Origin: Microlunatus soli
GTDB taxonomy: Bacteria > Actinomycetota > Actinomycetes > Propionibacteriales > Propionibacteriaceae
Reading direction: 5' to 3'
DNA length: 64,000 bases
Assembly: GCF_900105385.1 (NCBI RefSeq)
Contig: NZ_LT629772.1
Coordinates: 4,650,001-4,714,000 of the forward strand
This document shows, one piece after another, positions 16,882 through 25,547 of this stretch. Each line of letters begins with the position of its first letter. Within the stretch, counting starts at the first letter, position 1. The notes under the pieces are model-generated. The model did not search any database. It was given only the letters and a program-made list of their open reading frames with translations, and had not been told where the DNA came from. The translations under genes were made by a program, and so were the position numbers.

Positions 16882-17406
16882 ATGACTCACCAACGTTCCC
16901 TCGCCGATACCCCGTTCCCCGGCGACGACGGGCAGGCCGATGCCACCGCCCGCGCCAGACTCGCCGCGACCGTGTCGGGGGAGTTGCCGGACTACCTGCG
17001 GGCCGTCGCCGAGCTGTGCACGGTACGGCTGTTGGTCCCGGTCGTCGCCACCACGACCGTCGAGGGCGTGACCACTGCCGGGCTGAGCAGTGACAAAGAG
17101 GCCGAGATGGCCGTCGTCCTGCTGCAGGCCGGCGACGGCTCCCGGGCCATGGTGGCCTTCACCGGCAACGACTCGCTGACCGTCTGGAACGCCGAGGCCC
17201 GCCCGGTGCCGGTCACCCTCGACCTGGCCGCCGCCTCGGCACTGCAGGAGGGCGCGACAGCCCTGCTGATCGACGTCAACGGGCCGCATCCGTTGGCCAT
17301 CGACGGCGAGATCCTGCAGCAGCTGGCCGCCGGCCATCGGCTGGTCGACACCGGCAACGACGAATTCGGTTGGGCCGTGCCCGCTCAGGACTCCCGACCG
17401 GAGTAG
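16882..17406 (+). CDS. SseB family protein
   Basis: This 174-residue protein matches the SseB N-terminal-domain family: a LLVPVVA strand, a central VVLLQAGDGSRAMVAFTGNDSLTVW segment and LLIDVNGPHPLAIDG. Its role is not established; in many actinobacteria a gene of this type precedes infC. Here that link is broken by a three-gene rhamnonate operon on the other strand. Its 3' end overlaps that operon's last gene by 22 bases. Confidence 0.78.
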   Translation: MTHQRSLADTPFPGDDGQADATARARLAATVSGELPDYLRAVAELCTVRLLVPVVATTTVEGVTTAGLSSDKEAEMAVVLLQAGDGSRAMVAFTGNDSLTVWNAEARPVPVTLDLAAASALQEGATALLIDVNGPHPLAIDGEILQQLAAGHRLVDTGNDEFGWAVPAQDSRPE

Positions 17407-18587
17407 GGCCGGATCAGCTCGACCTCGGGATTGAGCTCGACACCGAAGCCGGGGGTCTCCGGCAACCGCAGCCGGCCGTTCACCGGCACCGGTTCGCCGA
17501 CCAGCAGCGGGGTGAACATCGGCACCACCTCGTCGGCCTCGGGCGCCATCATGATGAACTCCGAGAACGGGCTGTTGGTCCGGGTGATCACGAAGTGATA
17601 GCTGTAGACACTCGATCCGTGCGGCACCACCAGCGCGCCGTGCGCATCGGCCAATGCGGAGATCTTGATCAGCTCGGTGATCCCGCCGCACCAGCCGACA
17701 TCGGGCTGCAGGATGTCCGCGCAGCCCATCTCCAGCAGCATCCGGAACCCGTATCGGGTCGCCTCGTGCTCACCGGTGGACACCAGCAGGCCGCGCGGGA
17801 CGGCGCGTCGAAGATCGCGATAACCCCAGTAGTCGTCCGGGGGCAGCGCCTCCTCCAACCACTTCAGGCCGTACCGATGAGCGCCGTCGGCCAGCCGGGT
17901 GGCGTAGTCCAGATCCAGCGACATCCAGCAGTCCCACATCAGCCAGAAGTCGTCTCCGACCTTCTCCCGCATCGCCGCCAGCTCCGCCAGATTGGCCCGC
18001 AACCCTTCCGCACCCTCGGACGGCCCGTGGTGCAGCGGCATCTTGCCGCCGACGAAGCCGAGCTGCTGAGCAAGATCAGGACGGGCACCGGTGGCATACA
18101 TGATCAACTCGTCGCGGACCGGCCCGCCGAGCAGCGCGTACACCGGTTCCTGCCGGAGCCGCCCGAGTAGATCCCACAGGGCGAGGTCGATCGCGCTGAT
18201 CACGTTCAACACCAGGCCCTTGCGGCCGTAGAACAACGTGGAGGCGTACATCTGGTCCCAGATCTTCTCGATCTCGGTGACCGGCCTGCCCTCCAGAAAG
18301 CGCGACAGGTGACGCTCCACGATCCAGGCGCCGGGCTCGCCGGCGGTGGTCACACCGAAGCCGACGGTGCCGTCGTCGGCCTCGATCTGCACCACCAGGG
18401 TGCCGAGCACGTTCAAACCGAAACTGCGGCGGCTGTCGGCATATCCGGGATAGCGTGCCATCGGCGTCGAGATGTGATCATCGATCCAGTGGTAGCCCTG
18501 TTGATCATGGTAGTCAGCGCCGCCGCCGGAACCGACCGTGTACGCCCGGACCTGGGCGATCCTCGCCGTCGTCGCTCGCGCCGTCAT
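17385..18587 (-). CDS. rhmD: L-rhamnonate dehydratase (enolase superfamily)
   Basis: This 400-residue protein should dehydrate L-rhamnonate to 2-keto-3-deoxy-L-rhamnonate. It aligns by eye with E. coli RhmD along most of its length: YHDQQGYHWIDDHISTPMAR, SFGLNVLGTLVV, YATGARPDLAQQLGFVGGKM and VVPHGSSVYSYHFVITRTN. Metal ligands appear as Asp in WLMWDCWMS, Glu in KWLEEALPP and Glu in STGEHEATR. The catalytic His residues fit GEH and PHGSS. It is the last gene of a transporter-dehydrogenase-dehydratase operon, starting inside the preceding stop (ATGA). Confidence 0.92.
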   Translation of the reverse strand: MTARATTARIAQVRAYTVGSGGGADYHDQQGYHWIDDHISTPMARYPGYADSRRSFGLNVLGTLVVQIEADDGTVGFGVTTAGEPGAWIVERHLSRFLEGRPVTEIEKIWDQMYASTLFYGRKGLVLNVISAIDLALWDLLGRLRQEPVYALLGGPVRDELIMYATGARPDLAQQLGFVGGKMPLHHGPSEGAEGLRANLAELAAMREKVGDDFWLMWDCWMSLDLDYATRLADGAHRYGLKWLEEALPPDDYWGYRDLRRAVPRGLLVSTGEHEATRYGFRMLLEMGCADILQPDVGWCGGITELIKISALADAHGALVVPHGSSVYSYHFVITRTNSPFSEFIMMAPEADEVVPMFTPLLVGEPVPVNGRLRLPETPGFGVELNPEVELIRPYSGRES

Positions 18588-19636
18588 GATCGGACCGCCG
18601 ACGAGGTCGGTGCACCACCGGGAAACACCAGGATCTTGCTGGCGGCGCTGGCCCCGCGAGCAAGATCATCAAAGCTCTGCGGAGCGTCCTCCCAGCCGAC
18701 CCGGCCGTCGATCAGGGCATCCAGACCGGCGGGCCGGCTGCCCACCCAGGCGGCCGTCGCGGCGAACTCCTCGGCGGTGTAGGTGAAGGAGCCGAACAGC
18801 GTCCGTTCCTCGGTGCTGACCGCGTACGCCGAGAGCTCCAGCTGCGGCGACCCCATCCCGACCAACACGATCCGGGCGCCGAGCCCGGCGACGGTGAGTG
18901 CGTCGGCGACCGTCGCCGAGACCCCGACCGCATCGAGCACGAGATTCGGGCGACCGCCCAGTGCGTTCTCGACGGCGTCGGTCAGTTCACCAGCCGCGGG
19001 GTCGATCGTCTCGGAACCCAGCCGCGCACAGATCGCGCGTCGGGTGTCCTTCGGATCCGACACCGCAACCCGCGAGGCGCCGAGCCGGTGCGCGGCCAGC
19101 ACACAGGCCTGGCCGATCGGGCCACCGCCGATCACCAGCACCCGGTCCTGCGGTCCGCAGCCGCCGCGACGGGCAGCGTGGTAGCCGACCGCGAGTGGTT
19201 CGACCAGCGCACCGAGCTCGGGAGGCAGGTCGGCGGGCAGGGTGATCACGTTGGACGCCCTGATCACGAAGCGTTCGGCGAAGGCGGCCGAGATCTCCGG
19301 CGTGACGCCGAACAACGACCGATTCGGGCACCAGGCCTGCTGGCCGGCGCGGCAGGCATCGCAATCGCCGCAGTTCAGCACCGGATTGACCGTCACCAGC
19401 TCGCCGATCTGATGATCATCGACAGCGGCGCCGAGGGCGACGATCCGGCCGACGGTCTCATGCCCCATCACCTGACCGGGATGCCGCCGGCCGTTCTCCC
19501 CGGAGTAGCCGTGGAAGTCCGATCCGCAGATCCCGGTCGCGATCACCTCCACCAGCACCTCGCCGGCGGCGGGCTCGGGCTCGGGACGGTCCTGCAGGGA
19601 GATGTCGTAGTCACCGTTCAGGACGAGTGCCTTCAT
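18584..19636 (-). CDS. Zinc-binding alcohol dehydrogenase (MDR family)
   Basis: This is a 350-residue medium-chain dehydrogenase. Catalytic-zinc residues lie in TGICGSDFHGY and GQVMGHETVG, with Glu in LVEPLAVGYHA. The structural zinc site has four Cys in NCGDCDACRAGQQAWCPN, and the cofactor fold is VLVIGGGPIGQA. It resembles sugar-alcohol and aldonate dehydrogenases. Lying between the rhamnonate transporter and dehydratase, it probably oxidises a rhamnonate-pathway intermediate or a related sugar acid. The exact substrate is inferred only from context. Confidence 0.88.
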   Translation of the reverse strand: MKALVLNGDYDISLQDRPEPEPAAGEVLVEVIATGICGSDFHGYSGENGRRHPGQVMGHETVGRIVALGAAVDDHQIGELVTVNPVLNCGDCDACRAGQQAWCPNRSLFGVTPEISAAFAERFVIRASNVITLPADLPPELGALVEPLAVGYHAARRGGCGPQDRVLVIGGGPIGQACVLAAHRLGASRVAVSDPKDTRRAICARLGSETIDPAAGELTDAVENALGGRPNLVLDAVGVSATVADALTVAGLGARIVLVGMGSPQLELSAYAVSTEERTLFGSFTYTAEEFAATAAWVGSRPAGLDALIDGRVGWEDAPQSFDDLARGASAASKILVFPGGAPTSSAVRS

Positions 19637-19666
19637 CGGGTGCCGGCCTTCATCGGGTTCCTCTCG

Positions 19667-21001
19667 TCAGCGGGAGCGCGGGACCATCGTCTCAGCCGCC
19701 CCGGTCTCGATGTCGTTGGCCTTCGGGAAGAAGGTGGTCAGTGCCAGCAGTGCTGCCGCGGCCACCGCCCCCAATGCCAGGGCGTTCAGGCCGGCGTTGC
19801 CGCCGACGCTGTCGTCGAAGGAACTCCGCATGATCGGCGCCAGGAACCCTCCGAGGTTACCCAACGAGTTGATCAAGCCGATCCCGGCGGCTGCGGCGTA
19901 CCCGGTCAGATACTCCGTCGGCAGCGTCCAGAAGATCGGCTGCACCGCGACGAATCCGATCGCTGCCAGGGCCAGGCCGGCGATTGCCAACACCGGCGTG
20001 CCGCTGAGCAGGCCGGAGAGGAAGATTCCTACCGCGGTGACCAGCAGCAGCACCGTCCCGATGGTGCGATGGCGCCGCGTCCGGTCGGCCAGACCGGGGA
20101 AGAAGGCGACCGAGGCCAGCCCGAAGACCCACGGGATCGCGGTCACCAGGGCCGCCGCGAAGCCGAGTTCCTGCCCGGTGATCTTGGTCACCTGGGTGGG
20201 CAGGAAGAAGGTCATCCCGTAGACCGCGATCTGGATACAGAAGTAGAGCGCGGCGAAATACCAGATCCGCCAGTTGGCCAACGCCAGCAGCACCTTCTGC
20301 GGCCCCTCGCCCGCGGCCTTGGTGTTGTCCTCCTGCTCGACCGTGTCGGCCAACGCGGTGCGCTCGTCGTCGGGCAGCCAGGTCGCGTTCCGCGGCCGGT
20401 CGGTGAGGAAGAAGTAGGACCAGACTCCGACCGCGATGGCCAGCACACCCTCGACCAGGAACATCCATTGGATACCGCGCAGGTTGGCCACGCCGTTCAG
20501 TTCCAGCAGCCCACCGGACAGCGGATTGCCGATCATCCCGGCCAGCGCGATGCCCATGTAGAAGTAGCCACGCGCTCGACTCAGATGTCGGGCCGGCACC
20601 CAATAGGTCAGGTAGAGGATCACGCCGGGGAAGAAGCCGGCCTCGGTGATCCCGAGCAGCAACCGCAGGATGTAGAAGCTGACCGGCCCCTGGACGAAGA
20701 CGAAGAGGCTGGACACGATGCCCCAGCTGACCATGATCCGGGCCAGCCACCAGCGGGCACCGACCCGGTGCAGCAGCAGGTTGCTGGGGATCTCGAAGAT
20801 CGCGTAGCCGACGAAGAAGAGGCCGGCACCGAGCGCGTACGCCGCCGCACTGATCCCGAAGTCGACCTCGAACTCTTCCTGCGCGAAGGACACGTTGCTG
20901 CGGTCCAGGAACGCGATCACGTACATCAGCAACAGGAAGGGGACCAGGCGTTTGAACACCTTCTTGGTCGCGCGTTCGCTGAGCTCGAACCGATCGGACA
21001 T
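19667..21001 (-). CDS. MFS transporter, anion:cation symporter family, probable L-rhamnonate importer
   Basis: This 444-residue protein has twelve predicted membrane helices. The opening RLVPFLLLMYVIAFLDRSNVSFA and RLLLGITEAGFFPGVILYLTYWVP are the signature of the ACS family (tartrate, phthalate, galactarate and rhamnonate transporters such as RhmT). It is the first gene of the rhamnonate operon, 30 bases before the dehydrogenase gene. A candidate operator shared with the SDR gene at 28248 lies 40 bases upstream of its start. Confidence 0.88.
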   Translation of the reverse strand: MSDRFELSERATKKVFKRLVPFLLLMYVIAFLDRSNVSFAQEEFEVDFGISAAAYALGAGLFFVGYAIFEIPSNLLLHRVGARWWLARIMVSWGIVSSLFVFVQGPVSFYILRLLLGITEAGFFPGVILYLTYWVPARHLSRARGYFYMGIALAGMIGNPLSGGLLELNGVANLRGIQWMFLVEGVLAIAVGVWSYFFLTDRPRNATWLPDDERTALADTVEQEDNTKAAGEGPQKVLLALANWRIWYFAALYFCIQIAVYGMTFFLPTQVTKITGQELGFAAALVTAIPWVFGLASVAFFPGLADRTRRHRTIGTVLLLVTAVGIFLSGLLSGTPVLAIAGLALAAIGFVAVQPIFWTLPTEYLTGYAAAAGIGLINSLGNLGGFLAPIMRSSFDDSVGGNAGLNALALGAVAAAALLALTTFFPKANDIETGAAETMVPRSR

Positions 21002-21040
21002 CGTCGTCTCCTCGTCGGTGCGGATCTGACAGGAGCAGAT

Positions 21041-21055
21041 ATCGTATAGGAAACA
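21041..21055 (-). promoter_or_regulatory. Candidate rhamnonate-operon operator (shared with 28180-28194)
   Basis: Read on the minus strand this is TGTTTCCTATACGAT. It matches CGTTTCCTATAGGAT upstream of the SDR gene at 28248 in 13 of 15 positions. Both sites lie 40-55 bases before the start codon. The palindromic core TCCTATAGGA in the second site suggests a dimeric GntR- or IclR-type regulator; no such gene is in the window. Confidence 0.6.
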
Positions 21056-21437
21056 GTCTTCCGGTGCCGGTTGCGCCGCCGCCGGTCGTCTCGGACGGTC
21101 AGGCCTGGCCGCATCCCGCGCGGAATAGGTTCACCGCCGTTTGATGTTAGACTTTGTGCGACCGATTCGGTGATCCGTCATCGAGTCCGCCAAGCGGAGA
21201 CCCGATCTCCCACCCGTACGACGCCTCAGCGGCAGTTGTCGGGTCGGTCACGAACGCCTCACTCGGCGCGTCCGAGTGGATCCGGTAGAGCCGGTGTGGT
21301 CGTTCGTACCATCCAGGGTCTTCGCCGTCGGCGAGGGCCCTTCGTCATGTTCGGCACTCGCCGCGGACCCGGGACGGTCGACGGAAGCGGTCTGCACCGC
21401 ACGAACCGAAACATCAGCTCAACACTCTGGAGGAGCA
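21056..21437 (+). promoter_or_regulatory. infC promoter and long 5' leader, without genes
   Basis: These 382 bases separate the divergent rhamnonate operon from infC. I see no credible gene. A -10-like TAGACT lies at 21148-21153 with no good -35, which would give a leader of about 280 bases. A hairpin CGCCG/CGGCG (21323-21333) flanked by GGGTC and GGGCCC is present. infC leaders are often regulated, but no known riboswitch class was recognised. Confidence 0.35.
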
Positions 21438-22085
21438 ATCAGCACCGAACCGCGAATCAACGAACGAATTCGCATTCCCGAAGTTCGCCTGGTGGGACCC
21501 GCCGGCGAGCAGGTCGGGATCGTCCGGATCGAAGACGCCCTGCGGCTTGCCCGCGAGGCCGAACTCGATCTGGTCGAGGTCGCGCCGATGGCGCGCCCGC
21601 CCGTCGCCAAGCTCATGGACTACGGCAAGTTCAAGTACGAGAACGCCCAGAAGGCCCGTGAGTCCCGACGGAACCAGACCAACACCGTCATCAAGGAGAT
21701 GAAGCTGCGTCCGAAGATCGACGCACACGACTACGAGACCAAGAAGGGTCACGTGGTCCGCTTCCTCAAGGAGGGCGACAAGGTCAAGATCACCATCATG
21801 TTCCGGGGGCGCGAGCAGTCCAGACCGGAGCTGGGGTACAACCTGTTGCAGCGGTTGGCCACCGACGTGGAGGAGTGGGGCTTCATCGAGTCCTCTCCCA
21901 AGCAGGACGGTCGCAACATGCTGATGGTGCTCGGCCCGCACAAGAACCGGTCCGCGTTGAAGCAGGCGGGCACGTCCGCCGCCAACGCCAACGGTGACGG
22001 GGCGGAGCTGGCCGAGGAGGATCGGGTCAAGCCGACCACCAGGAAGAAGGACGCGCTGGCCGCGTTCGATCCGGATCAGATCTGA
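21438..22085 (+). CDS. infC: Translation initiation factor IF-3 (non-canonical ATC start)
   Basis: This 215-residue IF-3 binds the 30S subunit and checks start-codon pairing. The start is set at ATC 21438: it gives [20 protein letters not shown], the family opening, and GGAGG lies 4 bases before. There is no ATG, GTG or TTG near that point. AUU/AUC starts let IF-3 repress its own synthesis, known in E. coli. The N-domain (to ~80) has [13 protein letters not shown]-type sequence; the C-domain has [19 protein letters not shown] 30-residue charged tail follows. The operon continues with rpmI and rplT. Confidence 0.93.
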   Translation: MSTEPRINERIRIPEVRLVGPAGEQVGIVRIEDALRLAREAELDLVEVAPMARPPVAKLMDYGKFKYENAQKARESRRNQTNTVIKEMKLRPKIDAHDYETKKGHVVRFLKEGDKVKITIMFRGREQSRPELGYNLLQRLATDVEEWGFIESSPKQDGRNMLMVLGPHKNRSALKQAGTSAANANGDGAELAEEDRVKPTTRKKDALAAFDPDQI

Positions 22086-22215
22086 GCCGACACGGTTCAC
22101 GAAGCGCCGCGGAGTTGAGTCCGCCGCCGGCGCAGGTGCACGGTTGCGCCCCGAACAGCGAGGTCGGGGGCGTGGCCGGACTCACGCAGGACCAACGAAG
22201 TGAAGTAACGAAGTC

Positions 22216-22233
22216 TGCCCCCGGCCGGGGGGT
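22216..22233 (+). promoter_or_regulatory. GC-rich palindrome upstream of rpmI
   Basis: CCCCCGGCCGGGGG (22218-22231) is a perfect palindrome in the 179-base infC-rpmI spacer, about 33 bases before the rpmI start. It may be a partial attenuator or an RNA-processing site in the infC-rpmI-rplT operon. There is no T-run. Confidence 0.35.
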
Positions 22234-22264
22234 GGACGTCGACGAGGTAAGGAGCGGCATCGCC

Positions 22265-22459
22265 ATGCCGAAGATGAAGACGCACTCCGGTGCGAAGAAG
22301 CGCTTCCGGACGACGGGCTCGGGCAAGATCGTGCACCGCAAGGCGGGCAAGACCCACCTGAACGAGCACAAGCCAAGCAAGCGACTGCGCCGCGTCGACG
22401 GTATCGACACCCTTGAGGGCGGCGACGCCAAGAAGATCAAGAAGCTGCTCCGCAAGTAG
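22265..22459 (+). CDS. rpmI: 50S ribosomal protein L35
   Basis: This 64-residue basic ribosomal protein begins [20 protein letters not shown], the invariant L35 start, so ATG 22265 is firm. AAGGAG lies about 11 bases upstream. [20 protein letters not shown] and the KKIKKLL end complete the family pattern. It is followed by an interspersed repeat and then rplT. Confidence 0.97.
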   Translation: MPKMKTHSGAKKRFRTTGSGKIVHRKAGKTHLNEHKPSKRLRRVDGIDTLEGGDAKKIKKLLRK

Positions 22460-22470
22460 GGCGTGCCAGG

Positions 22471-22493
22471 GGTCCTGAGCTGGTCGAAGGACC
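22471..22493. repeat. Short interspersed element, copy 3 (inside the rpmI-rplT spacer)
   Basis: The core CCTGAGCTGGTCGAAGG is at 22474-22490, with matching GGT and ACC ends. It sits in the transcribed spacer of a ribosomal-protein operon, 12 bases after the rpmI stop and 44 before rplT. Confidence 0.85.
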
Positions 22494-22536
22494 TTGAACC
22501 TCCCGCAACACCCAGAACGAATCAAGGAGATTTCTC

Positions 22537-22908
22537 ATGGCACGCGTCAAGCGTTCCGTCAACGCGCAGAAGAAGCGTCGCGAGGTCCTCGAGCAGGCCT
22601 CCGGCTACCGGGGTCAGCGCTCCCGGCTGTACCGCAAGGCCAAGGAACAGCTCGCACACTCCTTCACCTACTCCTACCGCGACCGTCGTGCGCGCAAGGG
22701 CGAGTTCCGCAAGCTGTGGATCCAGCGGATCAACGCCGCCGTCCGCGCCGAGGGCATGACCTACAACCGGTTCATCGCCGGCCTGCGCACCGCCGGTGTC
22801 GAGGTCGACCGCAAGATCCTCGCTGATCTCGCCGTCACCGACTCCGCCGCGTTCGCCGCTCTGGTGAAGGTCGCCAAGGAGAACAGCAACACCGCAGCCG
22901 CGGCCTGA
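22537..22908 (+). CDS. rplT: 50S ribosomal protein L20
   Basis: This 123-residue 23S rRNA-binding protein is required early in 50S assembly. The opening [36 protein letters not shown] and [20 protein letters not shown] are diagnostic. AAGGAG precedes the ATG at good spacing. It is the last of the infC-rpmI-rplT unit; the rRNA methyltransferase gene follows 23 bases later. Confidence 0.97.
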   Translation: MARVKRSVNAQKKRREVLEQASGYRGQRSRLYRKAKEQLAHSFTYSYRDRRARKGEFRKLWIQRINAAVRAEGMTYNRFIAGLRTAGVEVDRKILADLAVTDSAAFAALVKVAKENSNTAAAA

Positions 22909-22931
22909 TCGCCACCCGATCCGACCCGCCG

Positions 22932-23765
22932 TTGAGCAACCACGAGCCGACCGCGCTGCCACCCGCCGGACTACCACCGGCCAGTCAGGGGCAGCTGCGG
23001 TCGGCTCGTCGCTTGCTCCGCCGCAAGGAACGCCTTGCTCGTGGTCGATTCCTCGCCGAAGGACCGCAGGCCGTACGGGAGGCGCTGGCCGCCGGTGCGG
23101 CCGAATTGATCTTGTGCACCGACCGAGCCGCCGGTCGGCATCCGGATCTGGTCGACGGTCGGATCGATCCGTCGGCGCCGGGAGTCGGCGTCTCCGAAGC
23201 CGACCTCGGCTCACTCACCGATTCGTCAACGCCACAAGGGATCATCGCGGTCTGTCGGACCGTTGATGTCGACCTGGTCGATGCCGTGCCTGCCGAGGCC
23301 CGCCTGATCGTCTGCTGCTCCGAGATCCGCGACCCGGGCAATGCCGGCACCGTGATCCGCTGTGCCGACGCCGCCGGTGCAGACGCGGTGATCCTGTCCC
23401 GCGCCTCGGTCGATCTCTACAACCCCAAGACCGTACGCGCCAGCACCGGCAGCATCTTCCATCTGCCGATCGTCGTCGACGTCGACCTGGAGCAGGTGCT
23501 CCAGCAATGCCGTACGGCCGGGATGCAGATCCTCGCCGCTGCCGGCGGTGGTGACGCCGACCTCGATCAACTGGTTCGCGCCGGCGAGCTGGCCGCGCCG
23601 ACGGTCTGGCTGATGGGCAACGAAGCCCACGGGCTGGATCAAGATCATCTTGCGCTGGCCGATCGTGCGGTCGCCGTCCCGATCTACGGCCGGGCCGAGA
23701 GCCTCAACCTCAGCACGGCCGCCGCCGTCTGCCTGTACGCCTCCGCCTTCGCCCAACGAACCTGA
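22932..23765 (+). CDS. TrmH family RNA 2'-O-methyltransferase (SpoU)
   Basis: This is a 277-residue SAM-dependent methyltransferase with a SPOUT knot. An N-terminal substrate-binding domain contains RLLRRKERLARGRFLAEGPQ. The three SpoU motifs follow: EIRDPGNAGTVIRCADAAGA, WLMGNEAHGLDQ and VPIYGRAESLNLSTAAAV. It is the counterpart of Rv1644 (tsnR-like) after rplT; the target is probably 23S rRNA but is not proven. Initiation is apparently at TTG 22932; no better in-frame start precedes the domain. Confidence 0.9.
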   Translation: MSNHEPTALPPAGLPPASQGQLRSARRLLRRKERLARGRFLAEGPQAVREALAAGAAELILCTDRAAGRHPDLVDGRIDPSAPGVGVSEADLGSLTDSSTPQGIIAVCRTVDVDLVDAVPAEARLIVCCSEIRDPGNAGTVIRCADAAGADAVILSRASVDLYNPKTVRASTGSIFHLPIVVDVDLEQVLQQCRTAGMQILAAAGGGDADLDQLVRAGELAAPTVWLMGNEAHGLDQDHLALADRAVAVPIYGRAESLNLSTAAAVCLYASAFAQRT

Positions 23766-23830
23766 CAACTCCCGCCTGACAGCCTCGCGCCCTGGGTGAC
23801 CGTTCGTGATTCCACTCGATGGACCGGAAC

Positions 23831-23911
23831 CGGAATTCTGGACACTCGTCCGTGTTTCGGTGGCGGATCGCGATCTCGGCTCCGATTTCTGGACAGTCGT
23901 CCATGTTTCGG
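23831..23911. repeat. Two direct copies of a ~30-base palindrome-containing repeat
   Basis: Bases 23831-23860 and 23882-23911 agree at 26 of 30 positions and share TTCTGGACA, GTCC and GTTTCGG in order. Each contains a short inverted repeat GGAC...GTCC. The spacing is 51 bases. On the minus strand they would read as RNMDDCPE- and RNTDECPE-like peptides, but no real gene surrounds them. Confidence 0.6.
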
Positions 23912-24341
23912 GCCGGGATGCTGGGCTCGGGCCCGGGGCCTGGCGCAGGCTTGGTTGTCAGCCGGTCGTCCGTGCTGCCGCTGCTCGCCGCCTCCGCGCG
24001 TGCTGCCGCCGGTCCATCCACCCGACCTGCGGGCACTCGACCGCGGCCACCCAGCTGCGGATGATCCCAGCGGCAGATGATCATGGATCCGGACGGCGGA
24101 ACGATCCTTGCGTTCCGGTCGGGCGGAGCGGAAACCACGTTGTTCGAGGTCGGGTTGTCGACGCCAACGGACTGGGCCTCGTTCCTGGAGTCATCCGCGC
24201 GAAGAACCCACTCCGGACGGGCCGGCCGTGTCAGCCGGCGGGCACCTCGGCGCTGTGCTGTCGGGTCGCCGGCTCGGCGGATCGGAACTGTGGGCAGGTG
24301 TCACCTCCGGACCTGCTCGGGTGGTGTCGGTGGACAACCGA

Positions 24342-24372
24342 TTGGCTGCTGTCTGCCGGACCTTTCTAGACT
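24342..24372 (+). promoter_or_regulatory. Candidate pheST promoter
   Basis: A -10-like TAGACT (24367-24372) lies 62 bases before pheS, with a weak -35-like TTGGCT at 24342-24347 (19-base gap). The same TAGACT hexamer occurs upstream of infC. This is weak evidence. Confidence 0.3.
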
Positions 24373-24434
24373 GTGCTGGCGCGACTCGCCGTCGGGTGGG
24401 CCGCAACTGATGTGCTGACCGCGTGAGGAGTCCG

Positions 24435-25547
24435 ATGTCCGGGCCGAACAAGAGCTATGACCCCGTCCAGGTCGCGTCGTTGAGCGCGGAGAACGTCGAC
24501 GCCATGGTGGCCGAGGCGTTGCAGGCGTTTACCGCGGCGACCACGGTCGCCGAGCTCAAGCAGGCCCGGATCGCCCACTCCGGCGATCGGTCGCCGTTGG
24601 CCCTGGCCAATCGGGAGATCGGAGCGTTGCCGCCGGAGGCCAAGCGTGAGGTCGGCAAGCGGATGGGGCAGGCCCGGGGCCGGGTCAGTCAGGCATTGAA
24701 GGCGCGCGAGGCGGAGATCTCCGCGGCCGAGCTGGAGCAGCGGCTGGCCGCCGAACGGGTCGACGTCACGCTGCCGACCGAGCTCGTCGGGCACGGGGCG
24801 ATCCATCCGATCACCGGACTGATCGACCTGATGAGCGACATCTTCGTGGCGATGGGCTGGGAGATCGCCGAAGGTCCCGAGTTGGAAGCCGAGTGGCTCA
24901 ACTTCGATGCGCTGAACATCCCGCGGGACCATCCTGCCCGGACCATGCAGGACACCCTGTTCGTCGATCCGCCGGAAAGCAACCGGGTGCTGCGGACGCA
25001 CACCTCACCGGTTCAGGCCCGCTCACTGCTCGATCGTGAGTTGCCGGTCTACGTCGTCTGTCCGGGCCGGGTCTTCCGTGCCGACGAGTACGACGCCACC
25101 CACCTCCCGGTGTTCAACCAGATCGAGGGCATGGCCGTCGACAAGGGCATCACCTTCGGTCACCTGCGCGGGACGCTGGAGCACTTCGCCCGGTCGCTGT
25201 TCGGACCGGACATGGTGCTGCGTTGGCGACCGTCGTACTTCCCGTTCACCGAACCGTCGGCCGAGGTCGACCTGCAGTGCTTCGTCTGTCACGGCAGTTC
25301 GGTGGGGGACCCGGACAACCCGTGCCGGACCTGCAAGAGCGAGGGCTGGATCGAATGGGGAGGATGTGGCGTGATGAATCCGCGAGTGCTGGAGGCCTGC
25401 GGGGTGGACAGCTCGATCTACTCCGGCTTCGCCTTCGGGATGGGTGTGGATCGCACGCTGATGTTCCGCAACAACCTCTCCGACCTGCGCGACACCGTGC
25501 AGGGTGACGTCCGGTTCAGCCGCTCCCTGGTCGGAGGTGCACGATGA
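24435..25547 (+). CDS. pheS: Phenylalanyl-tRNA synthetase alpha subunit
   Basis: This 370-residue catalytic subunit of the alpha2-beta2 class II synthetase charges tRNA-Phe. An N-terminal coiled-coil arm (to ~100) is followed by motif 2 (GRVFRADEYDATHLPVFNQIEG) and motif 3 (FAFGMGVDRTLMF), with the Phe pocket near PSYFPFTEPSAEVD. A Cys-rich insert CFVCHG...NPCRTCKSEG is present, as in many actinobacterial PheS. ATG 24435 has GAGGAG upstream. Its stop overlaps the pheT start (ATGA). Confidence 0.96.
   Translation: MSGPNKSYDPVQVASLSAENVDAMVAEALQAFTAATTVAELKQARIAHSGDRSPLALANREIGALPPEAKREVGKRMGQARGRVSQALKAREAEISAAELEQRLAAERVDVTLPTELVGHGAIHPITGLIDLMSDIFVAMGWEIAEGPELEAEWLNFDALNIPRDHPARTMQDTLFVDPPESNRVLRTHTSPVQARSLLDRELPVYVVCPGRVFRADEYDATHLPVFNQIEGMAVDKGITFGHLRGTLEHFARSLFGPDMVLRWRPSYFPFTEPSAEVDLQCFVCHGSSVGDPDNPCRTCKSEGWIEWGGCGVMNPRVLEACGVDSSIYSGFAFGMGVDRTLMFRNNLSDLRDTVQGDVRFSRSLVGGAR

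Larger units (their letters stand above)
23766..24434. other. Gene-free 669-base stretch before pheS
   Basis: Frames in this stretch are short, lack ribosome-binding sites and do not resemble proteins. It contains two ~30-base repeats (separate entry), several GC-rich self-complementary segments and, near the end, a possible pheST promoter. It could hide a pheST leader RNA or decayed sequence; no T-box or known riboswitch motif was found. Confidence 0.6.

Noticed and set aside
19088-21049. 653-codon plus-strand open frame opposite the dehydrogenase and transporter genes
   Set aside because: Its composition is typical of a GC shadow, and the opposite strand encodes recognisable enzyme and membrane protein sequences.
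24077-24418. 113-codon open frame before pheS
   Set aside because: There is no ribosome-binding site, the second half is Arg/Ser/Cys-rich noise, and it overlaps the probable pheST promoter.
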